From: Alnus glutinosa | Taxonomy: Eukaryota; Streptophyta; Magnoliopsida; Fagales; Betulaceae | Assembly: GCF_958979055.1 (NCBI RefSeq) | Contig: NC_084888.1 | Coordinates: 31,370,804 to 31,434,803, forward strand | Length of the DNA stretch: 64,000 bases | Reading direction: 5' to 3' | In this document: positions 1 through 10,791 of the stretch, piece by piece | How positions within the stretch are numbered: position 1 is the first letter of the stretch | How the letters are laid out: every line of letters starts with the position of its first letter | Translations under genes and position numbers: made by a program | Notes under the pieces: model-generated | Databases searched by the model: none | What the model was told of the DNA's origin: nothing | Seen by the model: the letters and a program-made list of their open reading frames with translations, nothing else

Positions 1-1429
1 CCCCCAAGATGATAGATGCAAAGTAAAGCGCATGTTTGACATTAAACGCGATTAGAAGATAACCAACACATGATAAGAGCAGGATTAAAGTGTGCATAAG
101 AGGACGAGGGAAGTTGTATTTTGTCACAAAAATTTCTGCCACCACACCTGCCACCACAATTCCTAGATATCTCCATATGCTAGAAAGTGACACGAAATTG
201 CTTATGCTTGCAAGCGGATATCCTAAGGATGTTCCAATCTGTCCCAAGTTGTCCATCACGGTTAACGTGCCCCCGATGCCGGGAATTGTGGCGAAGAATA
301 GCAGTAACATGTCAATGCTGAAAAGGGCTTGGAGTATGGTATAATCTTCCCCTCTGTTTGGCGGCTGTAACATTGTTTTCCAACAGGAAGCCTGTTTTTC
401 TTCACTTGATGATAGTGGTGTTACAGATGGAGAAGCCTCAGGGTTTGGCTTCTGATCAGTGATTATTCTCAACGGTGAAGGTTCATCATTGACAACTTTC
501 TTATTGTTCTTCCAAAGCTTGTACCCTTGCTTGACAACGACAGCAAGGGGGAGAAACAGCAAGAAAAGCATCACGGCTACACTCGCACCATATTCGCTTT
601 GTGTGAACGTGACATTGTTTTGTACTATAATCATAATCATCAAAAACACAGCAAGACACAGTGAAGTGTAGAGGAAATTGCAGAAAACTTTGATCTCGTT
701 AGGCTGCCGAGTACCCTTCATAAATCGAATGACTCGAAGAAAAGTGAAAGATACAGCCATCGGAAGAGATGCCATCAGCAAAATCAAACACTTGGTATCG
801 CTGCCAAAGAAGGCGTGTTATAACTGTGTGATAATTGCGGCACTCAGACCTATATAACCGCTAGTAAGCCCCATCACGATGCCACGACTTTCTGGGAAGT
901 TCTTAACGCAGGTGACGAGCCTTCCAGTGTTTATGAAAGTATTCGAATTTGCACCAATACAGATGTACAAGCACATGTTGCAGACACTCGGCCTGGCAAT
1001 TCTTTTGGTCACGGCCAGCCATATCATGAAGTACCCAAAAAAATTCAGAACTCCCCCCAATGCTAAGACGACCCATGGGGGTGTTACTTGGTTGATTAGG
1101 CCAGAGAGGATACCTGTTAAAATATACCAAGCTAGTGAGTTTGAACATTCATTCACGTGTTGAGGTCAAGCTTTTGGAATAAGCTTTGATTGAACCGTAC
1201 CTATGTTGGAACCCAAGGCCTTGAAGAAGCTAAGCAAATTAAGAGTGGTCTGGTCGTAGCCGAGGGTGGATTTGATCTCGTTGGAGTAGAGGCCGAACAT
1301 GTAGCTCGCGCCAGAGACGGACATCAGTAGAAATGTTGTAAACACCACGAACCACCGCCCCTTGAGCACTTGAAGGGTGATGCTCTTCATGTCTGCCCAA
1401 CCACCGCCTCCTGTTGCAGGAAACACCAT
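1..1429 (-). pseudogene. Copy A: nodulin-like MFS transporter, broken and cut by the window edge
   Basis: Its 3' part lies beyond the left edge. By alignment with copy B, exon 1 is 1429-1201 (ATG at 1429), followed by an 87-nt GT-AG intron (1114-1200) and exon 2 from 1113 onward. The first 174 codons encode a normal nodulin-like N-terminal half, with the [10 protein letters not shown] and NFPESRGIV motifs. Codon 175, a Phe in copy B, is a TAA stop (818-820). After the stop the same frame stays open to the window edge and is still clearly homologous to B ([26 protein letters not shown]), so inactivation looks recent. A truncated product would lack the whole C-terminal half of a 12-helix transporter. 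An in-frame upstream ATG at 1552 would add 41 residues to exon 1. A truncated expressed product cannot be excluded, but a functional transporter is unlikely. Confidence 0.85.
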
Positions 1430-1680
1430 TTCTTTTGCCTGTTTTAGTTGCAAGTGTTGGCTGGATCGGAAGACTATAGCTGATAAGCTTCTATGAAAAA
1501 CAGAGGAAAAGAAAGCTGCAGAATCTGATTGTTTCTGTTCTAGTTCCAGCATGCACTATAAAAAGCCAATATATTATTATTCGGCGTTTACAAACACTCT
1601 CTAAATGGTATTAGACATTTACCGCGTTCTGTAAACGCCGAAAATGTAAAAGGTTGCTTTGTACATCCAAAATTCAATCC
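1..1680. repeat. Segmental duplication, left copy (partner 11235-13060)
   Basis: Positions 1-1550 align almost base for base with 11235-12780, covering the transporter gene and its proximal upstream region. Similarity then continues patchily to about 1680 against 13060. The left copy lacks about 125 bp present at 12781-12904 in the right copy. It also has its own small inverted repeat (ttcggcgtttac at 1580-1591, reversed at 1631-1642). The spacing between copies is about 11.2 kb. Confidence 0.85.
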
Positions 1681-1954
1681 TAAGGAAGAAGGAAATCACG
1701 TCAATACTTATTATATTCGCATTCAGTAATTCTCATAAATTCCTTCTATATCATATTTATAAGCTATGTGTGGTAATGACAGGACAATTTTTATTTTTTA
1801 TTTTTTATTAAAAAAAATTATTAACAAGAAATTTAAAATACAAAATACTTTTTTATTAAAGATTTCAAACTATTTTATAGGAATATTTTGATAAAACAAG
1901 TGCTTAATTTTTACAAATGTATGATCTAACTTATTACTTAAAAAAATTTAGAAA

Positions 1955-2416
1955 AGGGAAAACTTCACTTATAATCCCTGATCTTTCAACACTTTTGAAA
2001 TAAGGTACCCAAATTTTAAAACTTGTCAATTTAGGGTATCTTTCTTTCAATTTTTTTCAATTTCAACCATCCATTATAAATTTTCGTTAAATTCTCAAAA
2101 TACCTATGTGTTTTGTTTTTGTTTTTTTTTTGTTTTTTTTTTTTTTTTTTTTTTTTTAGATTCAGACATGAGTATTTTTGTAAATTTCTTTAAATTTTGA
2201 TCAACACCTAAATCTTAGTCATTTTTTTCTTCTTTTTTTTTCCCTAAAAAATATAGAGGTATTTTGGAAATTTGACAGTATTTAACGAAAAATTTAACGG
2301 AAGGTTGAAATTGAAACTTTGTGAAAAATAGATATCCTAAATTAATACGTTTTAAAGTTTAGGTAATTTATTTCAAAATGAGTAAAAGTTTAGAGATTAT
2401 AAATAAAGTTCACCCT
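1955..2416. mobile_element. MITE-like element with long imperfect terminal inverted repeats
   Basis: The left arm (about 1955-2044) reads aacttcacttataatccctg and then ctttcaacac. The right arm (about 2330-2416) is its imperfect reverse complement, ending taaataaagttcaccct. The interior holds a long T run at 2122-2157. There is no coding capacity. The class is uncertain. Confidence 0.6.
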
Positions 2417-2424
2417 AATAATTA

Positions 2425-2500
2425 TATCAAGAGGAACAAAACTTGTACAAATCCATTTGTTACAAGAACATAAATGGTCTTGTAAATGTTCTTGAATTCT
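2425..2500. repeat. Direct repeat of about 75 bp, partner at 6473-6560
   Basis: Both places carry acttgtacaaatccatttg, then ttacaagaacataaatggtc and ttgtaaa(c/t)gttc(c/t)tgaatt, with few differences. No coding potential. Origin unknown. Confidence 0.7.
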
Positions 2501-2860
2501 TAAAATTTTCAAAATAACTCTGTGTTTTGTTTTTAAAAAAATTATAAAAAATTCAAAGATTCAGACATGAGTATTTTTGCAAATTCCTTTAAATTCTGAC
2601 TAACATCTAAATCCTTATATTTTTTTCTTTTTTTTTTTCCTAAAAAAAATAGTGGTATTTTGAGAATTTTGACAAGATTTAACGGAAAAATCTAACAAAG
2701 GGTTGAAATTGGAAAAAATAAAAATAAAAAATTGAAAGATGGATACCCTAAATTGACACTTTTTAAAGTTTGGGTACCTTATTTTAAAAGTGATAAAAGA
2801 TCATGGGTTATTTATTTTTTATTTTAAGGAAAAAGATCATGGGTTATAAGCGAAGTTCTT
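2500..2860. mobile_element. Second, partial copy of the 1955-2416 element
   Basis: The interior and right arm of the preceding element are repeated here: the actctgtgttttg stretch near 2520, a T run near 2620, then ggataccctaaattgaca at about 2740 and ttataagcgaagttc at about 2845-2857. The left arm is missing. It is separated from the first copy by a short direct repeat (2425-2500). Confidence 0.55.
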
Positions 2861-2952
2861 CATTTTTTTTTTTAAAAAAAAATATTTAAAAAAATTATCA
2901 AGCATACCCTTTTTTTCCTCTTCAACAATTCCACATTCATGCTAATCTTCTT

Positions 2953-3095
2953 AGGGTCTGTTTGCGTTTGCGACTTCAAAATGTGCGGTTTAAAATGTGC
3001 GATTTTAAAATGTGTGATTTGAAAAAGTAACTTTTAAAAAAACGCAGTTAAGTGATTGGCAAAAATCATACTTTAACCTTTAAAATCGCTATAAC
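2953..3095. mobile_element. Fragment of a repeat family also present at 48486-48730
   Basis: It begins gggtctgtttgcgtttgcga and repeats the block (a/t)aaatgtgcga/tt several times, then aaaacgcagttaagtg. The reverse complement of 48600-48730 contains the same blocks in the same order. No ORF. Probably a non-autonomous DNA transposon end. Confidence 0.5.
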
Positions 3096-3169
3096 ACCCC
3101 AGAAAAATTTAGAATATTTTTAAGTATTATTAGAAGAGATTAAAAGATTTTTTTTTAATATATGTGTTT

Positions 3170-3246
3170 TATAAGATTTTTTTTTTTTTTTTTTTTGTCT
3201 TATTCAAAAGAAAAAAAAAAAAAAAAAAGAGAGAGAGAGAGAGAGG
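3170..3246. repeat. Simple repeats: T run, A run, (GA)n
   Basis: A T run (3178-3196) is followed by an A run (about 3210-3228) and a GAGA run (3228-3246). Low complexity, no gene. Confidence 0.85.
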
Positions 3247-3457
3247 AAGAAATAAGATAGAGATCGAGAGAATTGCACGACAAGTGTAAAAACCCAGCCT
3301 GGGCATCTGTATCAAAGTAGCCAAATTTTCTCCAAATTTTAGTCAAACAATCTACATTTTCCTTTGCCTTTTTCTCTTTGGATGGAAAATTGTCCTAAAG
3401 CCAAGGATATATGTTGGTGTTGATGGAGAGGTTTTTAGGCCATAGTGTTGTGGTGAT

Positions 3458-3807
3458 TAGGGCTGTAAATAAACCAGTTCGTTCGACAACCCGCTCGTTT
3501 AAACTTGATTTGAACTCGGTTCGTGACTGCAAAAAACTGCTTGTGAATATAGAAACTCGCTCAATTATTAAGTGATACATACCCGACTAACTTGACAAAA
3601 CTCAATTAAAGCTCACGAGCCTAGCTCAGGTGCACATATAATATGTGTGTATAAACATATAGACTATATAGTAACTTAGTATTAACTAACATATATATTA
3701 AGTTATGAACTAGTTGGTTAATATATACTAACCTAATATTACTAAGCAACTAACTAACCATGTAAGCATAGTTAAGTATTTAACAATAGTCTATAGGTCA
3801 TTTTGAT

Positions 3808-3892
<85 letters not shown>

Positions 3893-4432
3893 ATCACATC
3901 ACACATGGTTAACAATAGTTATGTACTATACTTGTCACGCCCCCATCTGGGGCATTACAATACTTATATTATAGTTAATTAGTTGTATATAGTATATTAG
4001 TTTTATTACTTGGTCACATTATACATATAGTATAGTTATACTATCTAGTTATATATTATAACATATTATTATTTTGTTACTTATAGACTATAGTTATGTA
4101 CTATATTTTATAACATGCCTTATATAATTACATGTTTTATATTTATGCTAAATATAAATGTATAGAGGTTGTTCACAAATTCGGACTTGAAATTCACTCG
4201 GACAACACATTAAAAAAATTAATAACCTAACTCGAGCTCTAGTTGATTCGAGATTGTTGAGTATCTTGCTAAACTCGAATGGTATTCTCAACAAGCTCGA
4301 GCTCGTTCCAGCTTTCAACGAGCCGAACTTGAACACATATTTTATAACTCGGCTCGAGTTCGAACTTGACTCATAAACAAGATAGTTTTAAAATCTTAAA
4401 GTTTGGTCCAACTTGGCTCGATTATAACCCCG
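3458..4432. mobile_element. hAT-like non-autonomous DNA transposon (about 975 bp) with 8-bp target duplication
   Basis: The left end is tagggctgtaaataaacc. The right end, read in reverse, is cggggttataatcgagcc, giving imperfect short terminal inverted repeats. Directly outside lie gtggtgat (3450-3457) and gtggtaat (4433-4440), an 8-bp duplication with one mismatch, as expected for hAT elements. Subterminal regions are rich in ctcgagctcg/ggctcga-type motifs. There is no transposase ORF, and the centre contains a long (TA)n tract. Confidence 0.65.
3812..3889. repeat. (TA)n microsatellite inside the hAT-like element
   Basis: About 39 uninterrupted TA units. Likely highly length-variable between individuals. 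Confidence 0.95.
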
Positions 4433-4440
4433 GTGGTAAT

Positions 4441-5455
4441 GATGCAACTGTATTTTTCAAGCACTGGTGTCCATTACATTGTCCCCGTCCACATGTATTA
4501 GTACAAGAAATCTACCACTAAAGGGATGCGAGATAAATTTGTAGAAATTACGGGCAATTACAAATTGTCTCCCTTTTTTTCTTTTTAGAATCTTCACCAA
4601 TTCCATTACAATTTCGTAATGATTCATCTCAACAACACAATATTATCTGTATTTAACTTCTCTAAATTAGACTTTTCAGGAGGTCACTTATTTTTGTACT
4701 ATTCTCGCAAAAGTACGCTTAACTGCGAAATTCTGATAGGTTTATGGCCATCGCGACTTTAAAACGTGTTGTGTTAAAAGGAGTACGAATATACATATAT
4801 ATATATATATATAAGCATATACTCATTCCCATACCAAGGCTACGTGAGATGTCACAAATTTGAAGTGAAATGAAATTATTATATTTTCCATCTCAAATCA
4901 TGGATTCGTACATCATCATATAAAAGATGGAATTTGACGTTTAGAGATATAAACTCTGGTCCCTAATCCAAAGACAGAGTTGCTTTCTGTTCTATGACAC
5001 TTTATATCTGATTAAGGACCAACTAAATACAATATTTCATATTTCGAGCATTAATACATAGACATCATGTTGAGAAATACGTCAATTAGAATAAACAAAT
5101 ATAGAGGTTTAATAATTAATCCAGAAGATAATGAGATAAATTATCTCTAACCATATAGAGGTAATTTATAATTCATCCTCAAAATTATAAAAAAAAGAAA
5201 AGAAAAATGAACAAGTTCTAGAATCTAATTAAGTAATTATCTAGGTTTCCGAGAAGAAAATAGAAGAGAGAGAAAATTCTTTGACTTCTTAACATTGTAA
5301 TTGATTAATAATAAATTTTTTATTTGAAAGCCAACCCTAAATTTCATCTATCAGAAAACAGATCTGAGAGGAGGAGATAGCAGATCTGCTCTATCTTCTT
5401 CTCCATTTCCCTTTCTACTCCTCGCTCTTACCTTCCCCCCCAACCATTCTAGTAT
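4441..5455. other. Intergenic, no gene seen
   Basis: AT-rich DNA with a short (TA)n at 4793-4812 and only short spurious ORFs. Nothing recognised. Confidence 0.5.
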
Positions 5456-6004
5456 TTTTTTTTTTTTTTTTTTTTTTTTTTGTAGGTGTTTTTTGATTAG
5501 ATCAGCAATTTTGACCTCTCCGCTATGCATCCGTCCATATACTTCCGTGTTATATCGTTCATCTCTTCCCTAGCCGTTGTTGTTTGCTGGTTGTATTTTT
5601 GCTTTGAATAAGAGTTTTATTTACTTTAGATTTGCCCTCATGAGCGATCTATAAGATGAATGTTAGCCAGGTATGAAGGGTTATCTCTCGCGACCTTGAT
5701 AATTCGGTGTGAGGGGTTATCTCTCACGACTGGTTTAATTAAATTTTTAAGATATTTGGCAACTATTGTCTTAAATCTAGGCTGCTCGGAGCAAATCTGC
5801 TCTTTAACTATTTTTTTACATGGGTTAGCAAAAGATACGAGTCATAGATAACACTTTATTATAAAATTGTTGTTTGTGTCTATGACTATATAACCTCATA
5901 GCACATGGCTATGATTTTGCAGAACTTTATGTTTTGTAATATAAGAGATTTATACTCATAATCTTTGATCAATAAAATACACATATCTTTTGTTAAAAAA
6001 AAAA
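5456..6004 (+). mobile_element. Retroelement-like 3' end with A tail
   Basis: After a T run (5457-5480) comes a moderately GC-richer stretch containing two copies of the motif gggttatctctc(g/a)cgac about 43 bp apart (5679 and 5722). It ends in atcaataaaatacacatatc followed by ttttgtt and an A run (about 5995-6004). This polarity resembles the 3' end of a 5'-truncated LINE or SINE. No conserved protein domain is readable, so the assignment is tentative. Confidence 0.35.
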
Positions 6005-7815
6005 TGATTAACAATAAAACCATTTGAAACAAGTAAATTTGGAATCTTGGACAGTTAATTAAGCAAAATGTTGATCGAGGATCACCCAAGTGTCTAAACT
6101 AAATTATAGAAAACTAATTTAGGACTCTTCACATTTAAATACTTAAGTCCGCATGAGAGGTTGTTGAATTGTTAAACCATTACTTATTTCAAAAGTTTAA
6201 GGTGATAAAAAAAGAGTTTAATTATTTAGTTAATATTTTAATACTCTTACTCACATGTAAGACCAAACATGTAAATTATTTTAATTGAAATGAAAGATAA
6301 TTAATTGTATAGTTAAGGTTCAAATTTAAGATCGAATAGAAAAAAAAAAAATTAAAATAAAGGTTCAAAAACTCAGGATCTCAATTATAATCCTATATTA
6401 AACTACCACGCGCAAGCCTAAAACAAAGTGCCAAGGGAGTACTTTTCTCGTTAGATTAACTTCACATAGTTAATAGTTATATCAAGATCGAGGAACAGAA
6501 CTTGTACAAATCCATTTGTTACAAGAACATAAATGGTCTTGTAAACGTTCCTGAATTGTCAAAATCCTCTAGGAATCTTCTATGCCATAATATAAAGGGT
6601 GAAAATTCTAGGGTTGTGCAATAACCCAAAATTCTGATTGTTGGCCTATAGCCAACCCCATTCCGACCGTATGGGCCGGCTTCCGATGGTAGGCGAAGGT
6701 GGAATTTAATATGGATAATATATTTTTTTTTTTGGCAAAAGTTAGAGCCGGAGTAAAAAATTCTTTTATATTTTCAACTATTTCTAACTTGACCCTTCTT
6801 CTTCTTCCTTCTCTCTCTCTTTTTATTTTTTTAAAAAATCTTCCATTTCCATTTCCCAAACATGAGACACTATATATATATCTTGGATCTCCACCGTCTG
6901 AGTTTGTGCACTTGTCCTTAACTACTTTTTATAAAAAGAAAAAAAGAAAAAGTAAGGATAAAACAGAAAACAAAATTCCCTTAAGATCCGTTATTGTACG
7001 TGTCGTTTTCTTTAGAAAATTATTACTTTCCCACCAAATTCTGTTGAAGTGATATGCAAATAATTATAACAAATATTTTTTCAGGATACAATGGAGTCCA
7101 AATAAATTTATGTTGTTTGGTTGTGTTTTGCACAAACAAAACTAAACAATAACAATTTCAGATTTTCTATTCTAGCAAGAAAAAGACTCGAATTTTAAAA
7201 TACAGAAGATTTTTGAGAGAGAGAAGAATTTATTTTTATGTGTTGTAAAATTAGTCTGCAGTGGACTATAGTAATAAACTAGTACTGGTCGTAATTGGAT
7301 GATGTTAGCACTATCTGTGTTGTGTGTTGCAAAAAGCAGTTTTAAGGACGATGTGTTGTATATTATAAGTCACACTATCTGTCGTCTGTTAAGATAGTGT
7401 TACCAATTGTTAATCTCAAAATAATTTATATCACATAATTTTGTATTTGGTTATCCATTTAAGACGAATTTTTAATATAATTTTATACAACTTTTGTTGA
7501 TCGATATACGTACAATGGAAAACGACTGAAGGGGTTTGGCTATCCTACTAATAATATCATATTAAATAGCACATCAATTCATGTAATGATAACTGTTAGA
7601 ACAGTTTTTAGGACATTTGGGGAACCTAAGGGAGGGGTATCCTTCCACTTCAAAGCTTCCAACTATTTTGAAGGCTCCCGGTATAAAATTGGTGTCTCTG
7701 CAAAATAAATAGACGGCCAGAGAGTTTTTAGTTGGAGACCAAAAACACACTGATGCGGTGATGCCTAAATTATTATTATTATGCTTGTCTTAACTCTTAA
7801 GAGTGATGAAGAATA
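6005..7815. other. Intergenic, no gene seen
   Basis: AT-rich DNA. Holds the partner (6473-6560) of the 2425-2500 direct repeat and short spurious ORFs around 6600-7050. No domain or element end recognised. Confidence 0.5.
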
Positions 7816-7937
7816 TTCTCAGAGAGAGAGAGAGAGAGAGTGATTGGGAATGTGAGGGGGGAGAGACAGAGAGAAGGTGAAGGAGACACCGAGTGGGCTT
7901 CAGTCCAAAGGAAAAAAAAAAAAAAAAAAAAAAAAAT
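7816..7937. repeat. (AG)n tract and A run
   Basis: An AG repeat at 7820-7840 is followed by a purine-rich stretch and an A run of about 25 bases (7912-7936). Low complexity. Confidence 0.85.
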
Positions 7938-9850
7938 CCTCTCCTCCTTTTGCTTGGTTCTCTTTATAGGGCCACCTCTTAGCTTATACCATATAAAATT
8001 TAATAGGGGCCCACCTTATTATTATATATATTATATATGTGAGATATTTTTCCCTAACAATAACATAATGCTTTTTTCTTTTTGCAATTGAAGTATCAAG
8101 ATAATGCATTCTAAAACTTTTTTCATAATAAAAAGGCAAATGCTTATGCATCTCTTTGATAAGGAAAAAAATAACATAAACATCTGAAATAAACTTTTCA
8201 TACAAATCAACAAAGAGGTTGTTTTACTGATGTCTTGGTGGCTGGGGCTGAGTTAGGCTATGCTCAATCGGGTTTGAAGGAGCGTTGCTGCTTCCCAACG
8301 TCTAAGCCTTCCTGTCAATACTTTTCAGCGAGTAAATATTACTATGTTCATGCCTAAATCGAATAGCTACAATTAATCGTCTCTCTGCCCTTTTGTTTAG
8401 ATAAAAAAAGAAAAGAAAAAAGAAAAGAAAAGAGAGGCCTATCAGGTCGATTAGTGGCCCCAACCTTTGGGTGTCTAGCCTAAAAAATGCACGGTCCGTT
8501 AAATATAGAGTCTCCAGTCAGTTTGTAATTCGTACTCGTGATAAGATTTAATTTGTCAAAGATTTCTACGTGATTGGTAAAGAAAAATAGAAAATTGATG
8601 AAAAGGATAGAAGGTGACTCGTTAATTAATGCCGTCATTGATTGACTACGACGAATCTTTGGAACAATTCCGATAGGTTACTTTTATTAATCACCTCTCT
8701 TTGGAATTCCAAAGGGCAACGGAGCATTATTGGTGAAACTGAACGCCAAAGTCTTATACCGTTGTTGAGAAATATAATTGATTGAGTTTATTCTTGAAGG
8801 AGACCTACTACAAGTTATTAGAGTTTCCCGTGAAAGCAAAAATAACAAATAAGCTATTACTATCAAATTCCGTCGAAAATTTTGATGGATTCAATTATAT
8901 GACAATACGTGTCCGCTATAATTATTGACTTAAAAAAAAAAAAAAAAACACGGAGGAATTGCCATACATACCATCGATTCACATCCCGTGTCGATATATA
9001 ATTGGCAGTGTTTTTTTAAAAGGTAATAGTTAAATTGGACATGTGACGTTATATAATTGGATTTGACGTGACATATTAACGGAATCTGTCAAGATTTTGG
9101 ATAGAAATTAATAGTAAAAACTTATTTGTTATTTTTGTGTATTACAAGCAGCTCTTCGAACATTTTTATACCGTATGAAACTTATTGCAAATCAATATAA
9201 CCACATGGATGATTTTACATTTTTTTTTTTTTCCCTAGCTTGGACCGTGAAAATGATCTCCCTAGCTCTATAGCTATCCATTTTCTATCCCTTAAACTTT
9301 TTTTTTCTAAAACACTTTTTGCTTCCCTATTTAAATGCACTCTGCAATAGCTTTCATTATTATTTCCTTGTATCATTTAAATAATCTTTAAATTAAATGA
9401 TAGTGGAAAGAGAGGATAAAGAGACGGGAAAGAGAAATTTTGTTTCAAATAGGTGTTAGAGGAATAAGAGAGGAAAGAGAAAGTTTTTTTTTTAAAAAAA
9501 AGATATTAAAATAATGTTAAAGGAACCACTTTTGCTTCCCTAAATTTAAGGTACAACTTTTGATTCATTTTTTTGTTTCCTTAGTTTAGGGAACAATAAG
9601 GGAATCTCATTTAAGAGATTTTTTTTTTTTTAAGAGTTTTTCTAATATTTAGGAAAATGAATGAGATATAAGGAAACTGCTGCTAGTGCTAGAACTCGTG
9701 AAAAGACATAGCAACTTTGTCTATCCCAAGTCAATAATATATATATGTTTTAATCTCTTTCCTTTTTTTTTTTTTTTTTTTTTTCCTTTTAAAAGATAAT
9801 TTTCTTTGCAGTTGTGGAGCATGAGTTTATTTTTGAGAAATGTTACTAAA
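7938..9850. other. Intergenic, no gene seen
   Basis: AT-rich DNA with A runs (8932-8948) and T runs (9221-9231, 9763-9784). ORFs are short and unlike any known family. Confidence 0.5.
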
Positions 9851-10101
9851 TGTTAAAGTATTGATTAACTGATTAAATTTACTCTTTTTATCTGCTTAAA
9901 CTTTTAGGATAAATGGTAATTTAACATGATATCATAGACAAATGTCATGAGTTCAAACCTTAACTCTGTTATTTACCTTACATTTTAATTAAATATTCTA
10001 CGTGTTGGGCCTCACGTGAGGGAGAGTGTTAAAGTATTGATTAAGTGATTAAATTTACTTTCCTATCAGCTTAAACTTTTAGGATAATTGGTAACTTAAT
10101 A
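9851..10101 (+). mobile_element. TRIM: miniature LTR retrotransposon with 5-bp target duplication
   Basis: Two near-identical terminal repeats of about 75 bp start tgttaaagtattgattaa: 9851-9926 and 10027-10101. Directly after the first is tgatatcatagac, a decayed match to TGGTATCAGAGC, the usual initiator-tRNA-Met primer-binding site. Before the second is a purine-rich stretch (tgagggagag). Flanks ctaaa (9846-9850) and ctaga (10102-10106) fit a mutated 5-bp duplication. The internal region is about 100 bp and non-coding, as in terminal-repeat retrotransposons in miniature. Confidence 0.75.
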
Positions 10102-10106
10102 CTAGA

Positions 10107-10791
10107 GTATCCAAATTTTTCTTCTAAAATTTGGTTTCCAAATAATGTGTCACAATCTATGTGATTACTCTTTATTTTTCGAGACCAAACTATTGTTAAG
10201 ATTATTAAATATTTATTATTCTTTTAAAAGAATAATATAAATATTCTTTTGTAAGTTTTATTATAAATATAACATAAGATGCAAATGAAGTATTTTATAA
10301 CCTACTCTATTTATAACAAAAAGATATTTAACGAACTTGAAAATGGTCATGTTAAACATTCTATATATTTTAAGTAAAATAATAATAAAAAGAAAAAGAA
10401 TTCCATCAAAATTCTCATCTCTAATCTTTTTTTTTTATTTTTCTTTCACAAAGAAAAAAGAGGGAAGTATTAGAAGGGACTTAGGAGAAGATAAAAGGTA
10501 ACTTTTTTGAGACCACACTTTAGAATTTTAAGAAAAATCCAGATAGTGCCATGCAAATAATTACAGAACGTCCTCTTTTCTTTGACAAGTGAACATCAAC
10601 ATAGAAAATGTCTTGCAAGAAAACAAAGAAAATATACTTTGCAATACAAAAGTGGGAGTATGTATCTATCAATCCATTTCATTCATTAATTGAAGTTTAT
10701 TCAAATACTAATCCCCTCTTGTGAGAACAGGCTAGGGTCTTCTCCAATAATTTTATGGTCTTTATGATTGATGACATGGCTTCACTCAATT
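10107..10791. other. Intergenic, 3' flank of copy B
   Basis: AT-rich DNA. Bases just below 10792 would be the 3' UTR of copy B. No other feature seen. Confidence 0.5.
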
